Shown here: positions 25,403 through 32,225 of the stretch, one piece after another
Layout of the letters: every line of letters begins with the position of its first letter
Position numbering within the stretch: the stretch's first letter is position 1
Origin: Streptomyces tailanensis
GTDB lineage: Bacteria; Actinomycetota; Actinomycetes; Streptomycetales; Streptomycetaceae
DNA length: 55,504 nucleotides
NCBI RefSeq assembly: GCF_008386495.1
Contig: NZ_VTHJ01000051.1
Coordinates: forward strand, 5,510-61,013
Direction of reading: 5' to 3'
The notes under the pieces: generated by a model
Seen by the model: only the letters and a program-made list of their open reading frames with translations
Databases searched by the model: none
Told to the model about the DNA's origin: nothing
Translations under genes and position numbers: made by a program

Positions 25403-26227
25403 TCAGGCGGTCGCCACACGGCGCCGGCTCGCGTACCAGACGAGCCCCGCGGTGGCCGCCGCGGCTCCTATGGCGGCGGCAGCGAGCAGCGCGGGTCGCG
25501 GCCGCACGGCCAGCCGCTGCTTCAGACGCACCGGCCGATGGAAGTCCAGAATCGGCCACCCGCGCGCGAGGGCCTCCTTGCGGAGCGTCCGGTCCGGGTT
25601 CACCGCGTGCGGGTGCCCCACGGCCTCCAGCATCGGCAGATCGGTCGCCGAGTCGCTGTACGCGTAGCAGTGCGCCAGGTCGTACTCCTCGGACTCGGCC
25701 AGTTCCCGGATCGCCTCGGCCTTGGTCGGGCCGTAGGCGTAGTACTCCACCTCGCCGGTGAAGCAGCCGTCGTCGCCGACGACCATCCGGGTCGCCACCA
25801 CGCGGTCCGCCCCGAGGAGTTCGCCGATCGGCTCGACCACCTCGGCGCCGGAGGTGGAGACGATCACGACGTCCCGCCCCGCGATGTGGTGCTCCTCGAT
25901 GAGGGAGGCGGCCTCGTCGTAGATGATCGGGTCGATCAGATCGTGAAGGGTCTCGGCGACGATGTCCTTCACTTGTTGGACGTTCCAGCCCCGGCACAGC
26001 GCGGACAGATACTTCCGCATCCGCTCCATCTGGTCGTGGTCGGCGCCGCCCGCGAGGAAGACGAACTGGGTGTATGCCGTCCGCAGGGCGGCCCTGCGGT
26101 TGATCAGGCCGCCTTGGTAGAACGACTTGCTGAACGTGAGCGTGCTCGACTTCGCAATGACCGTCTTGTCCAGGTCAAAGAAGGCCGCTGTGCGAGGCAG
26201 GGAGTGGTTTTCCACGACGCCGAGCAT
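25403..26227 (-). CDS. HAD-family (SerB-like) phosphatase with C-terminal membrane anchor
   Basis: A 274-residue HAD hydrolase. Motif I is FFDLDKTVIAKSS with Asp18 (nucleophile) and Asp20. Motif II is VIVSTSGAEV and the metal motif is YAYSDSATDLPML. A hydrophobic helix near residues 243-265, flanked by Arg, anchors the C-terminus. A homologue lies beside ssd and the tad genes in Mycobacterium too (Rv3661 next to Rv3660c), so the neighbourhood is conserved. The substrate is unknown. It is divergent from the tad operon. Confidence 0.87.
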   Translation of the reverse strand: MLGVVENHSLPRTAAFFDLDKTVIAKSSTLTFSKSFYQGGLINRRAALRTAYTQFVFLAGGADHDQMERMRKYLSALCRGWNVQQVKDIVAETLHDLIDPIIYDEAASLIEEHHIAGRDVVIVSTSGAEVVEPIGELLGADRVVATRMVVGDDGCFTGEVEYYAYGPTKAEAIRELAESEEYDLAHCYAYSDSATDLPMLEAVGHPHAVNPDRTLRKEALARGWPILDFHRPVRLKQRLAVRPRPALLAAAAIGAAAATAGLVWYASRRRVATA

Positions 26228-26259
26228 AGGCGCCCGCCATTCGGGCTAGTGTGGGGCGC

Positions 26260-26325
26260 GTGGGTTTGCCTGGGAAGCCTCTCGGGTACACCATGGAAGT
26301 CACGGATCGTTCGCGACCGTGCTAA
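26260..26325 (+). CDS. Possible leaderless 21-residue peptide
   Basis: GTG-start frame reading VGLPGKPLGYTMEVTDRSRP plus Cys, then TAA. A -10-like TAGTGT (26247-26252) puts transcription start at about the GTG. Two hairpins follow the stop within 75 bases. It looks like a leader peptide or short regulatory transcript. No known family. Confidence 0.3.
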   Translation: MGLPGKPLGYTMEVTDRSRPC

Positions 26326-26331
26326 CCCGGC

Positions 26332-26398
26332 CCGACTCCTCCCCCCCCGAGTCGGCCGTGGAGACGACCCCCACTCTCCCCCCCCGGTGGGGGTCGTC
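26332..26398 (+). terminator. Two consecutive hairpins with C-rich loops
   Basis: First stem CCGACTC/GAGTCGG (26332-26355). Second stem GACGACCCCCAC/GTGGGGGTCGTC (26363-26398), 12 bp perfect. They lie between divergent genes, so they terminate something not otherwise annotated or act as an attenuator. Confidence 0.6.
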
Positions 26399-26574
26399 GC
26401 ATGTCCGGGTGCGTTTTCCCCTCCTCTCTCCCGCCCACGAGGCCGTTCCGTGCCCTTGTGGGCATTTCTCTGCCCTTCCATAGGATCCGTCACTGTGCGT
26501 AGCTGTCGGGCTGCGCTGTGGAAGTCGCACGCGGGTCGCCTGTTCGGGTGACGGCGATATTCACAAGCGTCGAG

Positions 26575-26583
26575 TTGTCCACA
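26575..26583 (+). promoter_or_regulatory. DnaA-box-like site
   Basis: TTGTCCACA, the preferred Streptomyces DnaA box. It is a single site in the gap ahead of ssd. Confidence 0.35.
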
Positions 26584-26751
26584 GTTATCGACCAAGATCC
26601 ACACGATTTCCGAGATCGCTGCACCGTGATTCCAGCGCGTCCCAACGGCGGCGAGTTCATGGCCGGTTCGGTTTCTCGGACGCGTTCGGCCGGTTTCGTC
26701 GGCCGCCCCTGTGGCGGCCGATCGCCGGCTCTTCACACAGGACTTGAACAC

Positions 26752-26774
26752 GGGCGCCCGACACCCGGGCGCCC
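26752..26774 (+). terminator. Hairpin in the ssd leader
   Basis: GGGCGCCCG (26752-26760), loop ACACC, then CGGGCGCCC (26766-26774): a 9-bp perfect stem, 87 bases ahead of the ssd start. It may be an attenuator of the tad operon. Confidence 0.55.
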
Positions 26775-26861
26775 TTGCACGGGCGAACGGGCGGGAACCG
26801 CGGATGCGCCGAGAGGGCGCCGCGCATCCCGCGCGGGGTGCAGCGAAGGGGGCTGGAAATC

Positions 26862-27956
26862 GTGGCGGGAGCCATCGCCGACGACCGGACGTCCGCCGCC
26901 GAGGGGCGGCAGGGCAGGCCGTTGATCGTCACCGAGGACATGGAACTGCTGGACGACCTGCTGCGCCTGTGCGCGGCCGCCGGCGCCAGAGCGGAGGTCC
27001 ACCACGGGGTGCCGGAGGGACGGGGCAGGTGGGAGGCGGCGCCGCTCGTGCTCGTCGGCGACGACGCGGCGCGCCGACTGCGCGGGGCCGTGCGCAGACG
27101 CGGAGTGGTGCTCGTCGGCAAGGACCAGGACGACTCCGGGATCTGGCAGCGGGCCGTGGAGATCGGTGCGGACCACGTCCTGATGCTGCCGGACGGCGAA
27201 CAGTGGCTCGTCGACCGCATCGCCGACGTGGCCGAAGGGGTGGGCAGACCCGCGCTCACCGTCGGCGTGATCGGCGGCCGCGGCGGCGCCGGGGCGTCCA
27301 CGCTGGCCTGCGCGCTCGCCGTCACCTCCGCGCGACAGGGCAGGCGCACGCTGCTCGTCGACGCCGACCCGCTGGGCGGCGGCCTGGACGTCCTCCTGGG
27401 CGGCGAGAGCGCCGAAGGGCTGCGCTGGCCGGCGTTCGCCGCCTCACGCGGCCGGGTCGGCGGCGGCGCCCTGGAGGAGTCGCTGCCCGAACTGCACTCC
27501 CTGCGCGTCCTGAGCTGGGACCGCGGCGACACCGTCGCCATCCCGCCCCAGGCCGTACGAGCGGTCCTCGCCGCCGGCCGACGGCGCAGCGGAGCGGTCG
27601 TCGTCGACCTGCCGCGCCGCATCGACGACGGCGTCGCCGAGGCCCTCGCCCAACTCGACCTCGGCCTGCTCGTGGTCCCCGCCGAACTGCGCGCCGTCGC
27701 GGCCGCCTCCCGGGTCGCCTCCGCCTTCGGCATGGTCCTGCGCGACCTCCGCGTGGCCGTCCGCGGGCCGTACGCCCCGGGCCTCGACGACCACGAGGTG
27801 GCCCGCCTGCTCGGGCTGCCACTCGCGGGCGAGGTGCCGGTCGAGCCCGGGCTGCCGGACGGCGGCAGACCACCGGGAGGCATCCCACGCGGCCCGCTCG
27901 GGCGGTTCTGCGAAGGCTTCTGGGAGCGGGTGTCGGCCGGGGGTGAGGGCGGATGA
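26862..27956 (+). CDS. ssd: Septum-site-determining protein Ssd (CpaE-like), first gene of the tad operon
   Basis: A 364-residue MinD/CpaE-superfamily protein. The N-terminal third resembles a receiver-like domain (PLIVTEDMELLDDLLRLC). The ATPase domain starts near residue 130. Its P-loop is degenerate: in GGRGGAGAST the positions of the two lysines are Arg140 and Ala145, so classic ATP hydrolysis is doubtful. VVVDLPRRIDD is the Walker B-like strand. In Mycobacterium Ssd affects septum placement and dormancy-type genes; CpaE proteins localise the Tad machine. I chose the GTG at 26862 (GGGGGC upstream). Its stop overlaps tadA (ATGA). Confidence 0.85.
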   Translation: MAGAIADDRTSAAEGRQGRPLIVTEDMELLDDLLRLCAAAGARAEVHHGVPEGRGRWEAAPLVLVGDDAARRLRGAVRRRGVVLVGKDQDDSGIWQRAVEIGADHVLMLPDGEQWLVDRIADVAEGVGRPALTVGVIGGRGGAGASTLACALAVTSARQGRRTLLVDADPLGGGLDVLLGGESAEGLRWPAFAASRGRVGGGALEESLPELHSLRVLSWDRGDTVAIPPQAVRAVLAAGRRRSGAVVVDLPRRIDDGVAEALAQLDLGLLVVPAELRAVAAASRVASAFGMVLRDLRVAVRGPYAPGLDDHEVARLLGLPLAGEVPVEPGLPDGGRPPGGIPRGPLGRFCEGFWERVSAGGEGG

Positions 27957-29188
27957 GCGTGACGCGTGGCTTGTCTCCGGGAGGGAGCGGGGCGGTGAAC
28001 GGAGTGCCTGACGAGGGGTTGTTGGACGGCGTTCGGCAGTGGCTCGTCGAGAGTGGTGCCGAGCCGACGCCCGCGCGGGTGGCGCAGGCGTTGCGGGAAC
28101 GGGGGCGGGTGCTCGGGGACGCCGAGGTGCTCGGTGCCGCCGAGCGGCTGCGGTCGGAGCTGGTGGGGAGCGGGCCGCTGGAGCCGCTGCTCGCCGACCC
28201 GTCGGTCACCGATGTGCTGGTGTCGGCGCCGGACCGGGTGTGGGTGGACCGCGGCGGTGGCCTGGAGCTGACCGGGGTCTCCTTCCCGGACGCGGCGGCC
28301 GTACGGCGGCTCGCGCAACGCCTGGCCGCCGTCGCCGGACGCCGGCTCGACGACGCCCGGCCGTGGGTCGACGCACGACTCCCGGACGGCACCCGGCTGC
28401 ACGCGGTGCTGCCACCGGTGGTGGTGGGTTCGACCTGCCTCTCCCTGCGGGTCGTACGACCACGGGCGTTCACGCTCGACGAGCTGGCGGCGGCGGGCAC
28501 GGTGCCGCCGGGCGGCGACCGGGTGCTGCGGGCGCTGATCCGAGCCCGGCTGTCGTACGTCATCAGCGGTGGGACCGGGACCGGCAAGACCACGCTCCTG
28601 AGCGCCCTGCTCGGCCTGGTCGACCCGGGCGAGCGGATCGTGCTCGCCGAGGACTCCGCGGAGCTGCGGCCCGACCATCCGCATGTGGTGCGGCTGGAGG
28701 GCAGACCCGCCAACCAGGAGGGCGTGGGGCTCGTCGAGCTCCAGGACCTCGTACGGCAGGCGCTGCGGATGCGCCCGGACCGGTTGGTGGTCGGCGAGGT
28801 ACGAGGGCCCGAGGTCGTGTCCCTGCTGGCCGCTTTGAACACGGGACACGAGGGTGGCTCAGGAACGTTGCACGCCAACGCGGCGGGGCAGGTACCGGCC
28901 CGCCTGGAGGCCCTCGGCACGGCCGCCGGGCTCGACCGGGCCGCCCTGCACAGCCAGTTGGCGGCCGCGCTCTCGGTGGTCCTCCATCTCGTACGGGACC
29001 GGGACGGGCGGCGGCGGATCGCCGAGGTGCATGTGCTGGAACGGGACGCGTCGGGGCTGGTGGTGACCGTGCCCGCGCTGCGCTGGGGCGCGGAGGCGTT
29101 CGTGTACGAGCGGGGGTGGGGGCGGCTGCGGGGGCTGCTTCGGGGTGACCTGCGGGACGGGACCGGGCAAGGGAGTGGGGCGTTGTGA
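27953..29188 (+). CDS. tadA: TadA/CpaF-type secretion ATPase
   Basis: A 411-residue type II/IV secretion ATPase that powers Flp-pilus assembly as a cytoplasmic hexamer. It has an N-terminal helical domain, Walker A GGTGTGKTT with Lys212, an Asp box (VLAEDSAELRP), Walker B RLVVGEVRGPE and a His box (GSGTLHANAAGQVPARLEAL). All catalytic elements are intact. It overlaps ssd by ATGA and tadB by GTGA. Confidence 0.93.
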   Translation: MSVTRGLSPGGSGAVNGVPDEGLLDGVRQWLVESGAEPTPARVAQALRERGRVLGDAEVLGAAERLRSELVGSGPLEPLLADPSVTDVLVSAPDRVWVDRGGGLELTGVSFPDAAAVRRLAQRLAAVAGRRLDDARPWVDARLPDGTRLHAVLPPVVVGSTCLSLRVVRPRAFTLDELAAAGTVPPGGDRVLRALIRARLSYVISGGTGTGKTTLLSALLGLVDPGERIVLAEDSAELRPDHPHVVRLEGRPANQEGVGLVELQDLVRQALRMRPDRLVVGEVRGPEVVSLLAALNTGHEGGSGTLHANAAGQVPARLEALGTAAGLDRAALHSQLAAALSVVLHLVRDRDGRRRIAEVHVLERDASGLVVTVPALRWGAEAFVYERGWGRLRGLLRGDLRDGTGQGSGAL

Positions 29189-30039
29189 CGGGGGTCGGGG
29201 AGGTGTCGGCCGGGGTTGCTGCGGCGTGTGCCGGGGCGGCGGCCTGGATGTGGGGCGGCGGGTGGGAGAGCGGGGCTCGGCGGGCTCGGTTGCTGCTGGC
29301 CGGTGGCGGGGCGGTGGGGCCGCCGCGCTGGGAGCGGGCGGTCGGCCGGGTGCGACGGCTGGGGGCCGAGTGGTGGGCGCCGGTGGCCGGGGCGGTGATC
29401 GCGGTGCTGGGGGCCTCGGTGCTGCCGGTGCTCGCGGGCGCGGCCGGGGTGCCGTTGCTGAGGCGGGTGCGGCGGGCGGCTCAGGAGCGCCGGGATGGGG
29501 AGCGGCGGGGCGATGCCGTGGTCGCGCTGTGCGCGGCGCTCGCCGGGGAGGTGGGGGCCGGGCGCCAGCCGGGTGAGGCGTTGACCCGGGCCGCACGGGA
29601 CTCGGGCGGGCTCGGCGAGGGGCAGGCGGTGGTGCTGGCGGCGGCGAGATTCGGCGGCGATGTGCCGGGGGCGCTCGCGGGCGCGGCACGGCAGCCGGGC
29701 GCCGGCGGGCTGCTGGGGCTCTCCGCGTGCTGGCGGGTGGCCGTGGACCGGGGCGCGGGCCTCGCCGCGGGGCTCGACCGTCTGGAAGGCGCCCTGCGCG
29801 CCGAGCGGGACCAACGGGCCGACCTGCGGGCTCAGTTGGCGGGTGCCCGGTCGACGGCGGTGATGCTCGCCGGGCTTCCGGTGCTGGGGCTGCTGCTGGG
29901 CACCGCGCTCGGCGCCGACCCGCTGCACGTGGTGCTGCACAGCACCGCCGGGCTGGGCTGTCTGCTGGTCGGCGCGGCACTGGAGGGCGCCGGCCTGTGG
30001 TGGGCGCTGCGGATCGTACGGGGAGCGGAGGCGGCGTGA
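29185..30039 (+). CDS. tadB: TadB-like Flp pilus assembly membrane protein
   Basis: A 284-residue inner-membrane platform protein (type II secretion F family). It has N-terminal membrane segments near residues 68-95, a cytoplasmic domain (ALCAALAGEVGAGRQPGEAL, the T2SSF fold) and two C-terminal helices. The GTG start overlaps the tadA stop, and its own stop overlaps tadC (GTGA). It is longer at the N-terminus than tadC. Confidence 0.87.
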   Translation: MTGVGEVSAGVAAACAGAAAWMWGGGWESGARRARLLLAGGGAVGPPRWERAVGRVRRLGAEWWAPVAGAVIAVLGASVLPVLAGAAGVPLLRRVRRAAQERRDGERRGDAVVALCAALAGEVGAGRQPGEALTRAARDSGGLGEGQAVVLAAARFGGDVPGALAGAARQPGAGGLLGLSACWRVAVDRGAGLAAGLDRLEGALRAERDQRADLRAQLAGARSTAVMLAGLPVLGLLLGTALGADPLHVVLHSTAGLGCLLVGAALEGAGLWWALRIVRGAEAA

Positions 30040-30827
30040 GCGGGGAAGTTTTCCACAGGCTGGGGGTGATCGTGTGCGTGGTCCTGGGACTGTGGTGGCT
30101 CGCCCGGTCGCTCGGCACGGCACGACGCGAACGACGGCTGCGCGCCCGCCTGCGTACGGTGCTCGTCCTCGACGCCGAGCCACCCCGGCGGAACCTCGTC
30201 CCAAGGGATGCCGTGCGGCCGTGGCTGCCGGTCGCCGGAGCGGTGTGCGCCGGTTGGGTGCTGATCGGTGGCTTCTGGGGGCTGGTGCTGGGGTCGGCCG
30301 CCGGCGGCGGGGCGTGGTGGTGGCTCCGGCGAACGCGGAGCAGGGGCGGCGACCCGGCAGACGCGTACGACGTGGCGGTGGCCGCCCGCCAACTGCCTCT
30401 CGCCGCCGATCTCCTGGCGGCCTGCATCACGGCCGGGGCGAGCCCTGTCGTGGCCGCACAGGCCGTCGGAGAGGCCCTGGGCGGGCCCGTGGGCGAGCGG
30501 CTGGCCAGGGGTGCGGCCGAGGCCCGGCTCGGGGGTGAACCGGCCGAGGCGTGGCGGGCGCTGGCCGCGCTGCCCGGCGCCGGGGCACTGGCACGGCTTC
30601 TGGAACGCGCCGACCGGTCGGGCGTACCGGCGGCCGCTCCAGTCGCCCGTCTCGCCGCCGAGGCCCGCGCCGAGTGGGGACGCGCGGCGACGGAACGGGC
30701 CCGCCGCGCCGCCGTGATGGTCACCGCACCGGTGGGGTTGTGCTTCCTGCCCGCGTTCATCGCGATCGGGGTGCTGCCGGTGGTGATCGGGCTGGCGGAC
30801 GGCCTGTTGGGAGGGGGCGGGGGATGA
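30036..30827 (+). CDS. tadC: TadC-like Flp pilus assembly membrane protein
   Basis: A 263-residue T2SSF-family platform protein, partner of TadB. One N-terminal membrane helix, a pair near residues 65-90, a soluble F domain (LPLAADLLAACITAGASPVVAAQAVGEAL in spirit, split by short helices) and a C-terminal helix pair ending in a Gly tail. GTG start in a GTGA overlap. The next gene follows after 123 bases, so a second promoter for the pilin is possible. Confidence 0.87.
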   Translation: MSGEVFHRLGVIVCVVLGLWWLARSLGTARRERRLRARLRTVLVLDAEPPRRNLVPRDAVRPWLPVAGAVCAGWVLIGGFWGLVLGSAAGGGAWWWLRRTRSRGGDPADAYDVAVAARQLPLAADLLAACITAGASPVVAAQAVGEALGGPVGERLARGAAEARLGGEPAEAWRALAALPGAGALARLLERADRSGVPAAAPVARLAAEARAEWGRAATERARRAAVMVTAPVGLCFLPAFIAIGVLPVVIGLADGLLGGGGG

Positions 30828-30950
30828 CGGTACGGGCTTGAACCAGCGGTGAACGGAAACGACCGGCCATGAGCGAGGCCGGCCTCAGTAGTCAGACGAA
30901 CGATGACCAGCCATCGGCGGTCAACGGAACAGAGCCTCACGGGGGTTGAG

Positions 30951-31175
30951 ATGTACAAGGCAGTACGAGAAGCGGTACGGGTTCGGGTGATGCGGGCCCT
31001 GATGCGCCGGATGCGGGCGGCACGGAGGGACGCCGGAATGGTGACTTCCGAATACGCCGTCGGAATCATCGCGGCGGTGGCCTTCGCCGCGGTGCTCTAC
31101 AAGGTGGTGACCAGCGGGCAGGTCCAGGCGGAGCTGCAGCAGATCGTCGGGCGGGCACTCAGTGGCGGGGCGTAG
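30951..31175 (+). CDS. Flp pilin-like small protein (DUF4244)
   Basis: A 74-residue pilin candidate. A basic N-terminus ends in Gly29, then MVTSEYAVGIIAAVAFAAVLY. That is a class III/Flp prepilin cleavage site (Gly before the hydrophobic helix, Glu34 at +5, Tyr35 at +6). The ATG at 30951 has GGGGG six bases upstream; an in-frame ATG at 30903 is less likely. No prepilin peptidase gene is present in the cluster. It overlaps the next gene by 14 bases. Confidence 0.85.
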   Translation: MYKAVREAVRVRVMRALMRRMRAARRDAGMVTSEYAVGIIAAVAFAAVLYKVVTSGQVQAELQQIVGRALSGGA

Positions 31176-31551
31176 GCCACGACGGCGCGGCAGGGCCCTG
31201 GGCGGCGATCACGGCTTCGTGACGGCCGAGGCGGCCATGGCCCTGCCCGTGCTGGTCCTCTTCGCGATGGCGCTGGTGTGGGCCCTGCTCACCGCCTGTG
31301 CGCAGATCCAGTGCGTGGACGCGGCGCGGGCCGGCGCCCGGGCCGCCGCCCGACAGGACCCGCCGGGCGCGGTCGCGGCGGCGGCCCGGCAGCTGGCGCC
31401 GGACGGGGCGCGGGTCACCGTGGGGCGTAAGGGCGACTTCGTGCACGTGGCGGTCTCGGCCCGGTCGCCGGGCCCGGACGGCCTCGGCCTCGGCCTCAGC
31501 CATGAGGCCGTGGCGTTGGCGGAGGAGACGGTGGGGGTGGAAATCGGATGA
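31162..31551 (+). CDS. TadE-family pseudopilin-like protein
   Basis: A 129-residue protein with the TadE signature GFVTAEAAMALPVLVLFAMA. This is a Glu-containing membrane helix near the N-terminus preceded by basic residues, as in minor pseudopilins. It starts with a GTG inside the pilin gene (14-bp overlap). The stop overlaps the following gene by ATGA. Confidence 0.85.
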   Translation: MAGRRPRRRGRALGGDHGFVTAEAAMALPVLVLFAMALVWALLTACAQIQCVDAARAGARAAARQDPPGAVAAAARQLAPDGARVTVGRKGDFVHVAVSARSPGPDGLGLGLSHEAVALAEETVGVEIG

Positions 31552-32225
31552 GAGGGGTGAGGGGGACGAGGTTTTCGTGGTCCAACCGGCTGACCAAGGC
31601 CACCCGGGCGGACAGAGGCTCCGCCACCGTCTGGGTCCTCGGCGCGATCGCCGTGCTGTGCGTCGTGTTCGGCGCCGTCCTGGGCATGGGCCAGTCCGTC
31701 GTGATCCGCCACCGGGCGGCCGGCGCGGCCGACCTCGCGGCCCTCGCCGCGGCCGACCACTGGATGAAGGGCGGGGAGGCCGCCTGCGAGACCGCGGAAC
31801 GGGTGGCGAGGGCCCAGGGAAGCCGACTGGTGCGCTGCGAGGTCGAGGGAGAGATCTCGGACGTGACGGCGGCGTCGGGCACCGGACTGCTCACCGCCGA
31901 GATGAGGGCGAGGGCCGGCCCACCGGGGCCGGCTGTTCCACCGCCGGGTCCACCGACGGGTTGGGGCGCCCGGGCCCGCTCCGAGGCGCCGCCGCCCTAT
32001 CGCGAAGCCGGGGGCGCTCCCTTCAGCAACTCGGCCAGCAGTCGCACGGCGCCCCGCTTGTGCAACGGCTCGTTGCCGTTGCCGCACTTGGGGGACTGCA
32101 CACAGGACGGGCACCCGGCGTCGCACTCGCAGGAGGCGATGGCCTGGCGGGTGGCGGTGAGCCACTCGCGGGCCGTGTGGAAGGCACGTTCCGCGAAGCC
32201 CGCGCCGCCGGGGTGGCCGTCGTAG
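31548..32225 (+). CDS. Rv3654c-family TadE/TadG-like protein with antisense tail
   Basis: A 225-codon frame. Residues about 20-125 are family-like: GSATVWVLGAIAVLCVVFGA (membrane helix), then RHRAAGAADLAALAAADHW, the Tad putative-secretion motif. Such proteins are usually near 120-150 residues. Here the frame continues over the 3' end of the helicase gene on the other strand (31997-32225 overlap, 229 bp) with a Pro-rich linker. The natural stop may have been lost by a frameshift near 31900, or the tail may be real. The tail is not a recognisable domain. Confidence 0.7.
   Translation: MRGVRGTRFSWSNRLTKATRADRGSATVWVLGAIAVLCVVFGAVLGMGQSVVIRHRAAGAADLAALAAADHWMKGGEAACETAERVARAQGSRLVRCEVEGEISDVTAASGTGLLTAEMRARAGPPGPAVPPPGPPTGWGARARSEAPPPYREAGGAPFSNSASSRTAPRLCNGSLPLPHLGDCTQDGHPASHSQEAMAWRVAVSHSRAVWKARSAKPAPPGWPS

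Larger units (their letters stand above)
26228..26861. other. Hairpin-rich gap ahead of the tad operon
   Basis: A 634-base gap between the divergent HAD and ssd genes. It holds a leaderless mini-ORF (26260-26325) and two hairpins after it (26332-26355 and 26363-26398). A DnaA box lies at 26575-26583, and further hairpins at 26701-26719 and 26752-26774. The stretch 26560-26640 is less GC-rich, so the tad promoter may lie there. Confidence 0.5.

Noticed and set aside
28859..31069. Long minus-strand frame opposite tadA-tadC
   Set aside because: Shadow of the coupled tad genes; Pro/Arg/Ser-rich without structure.
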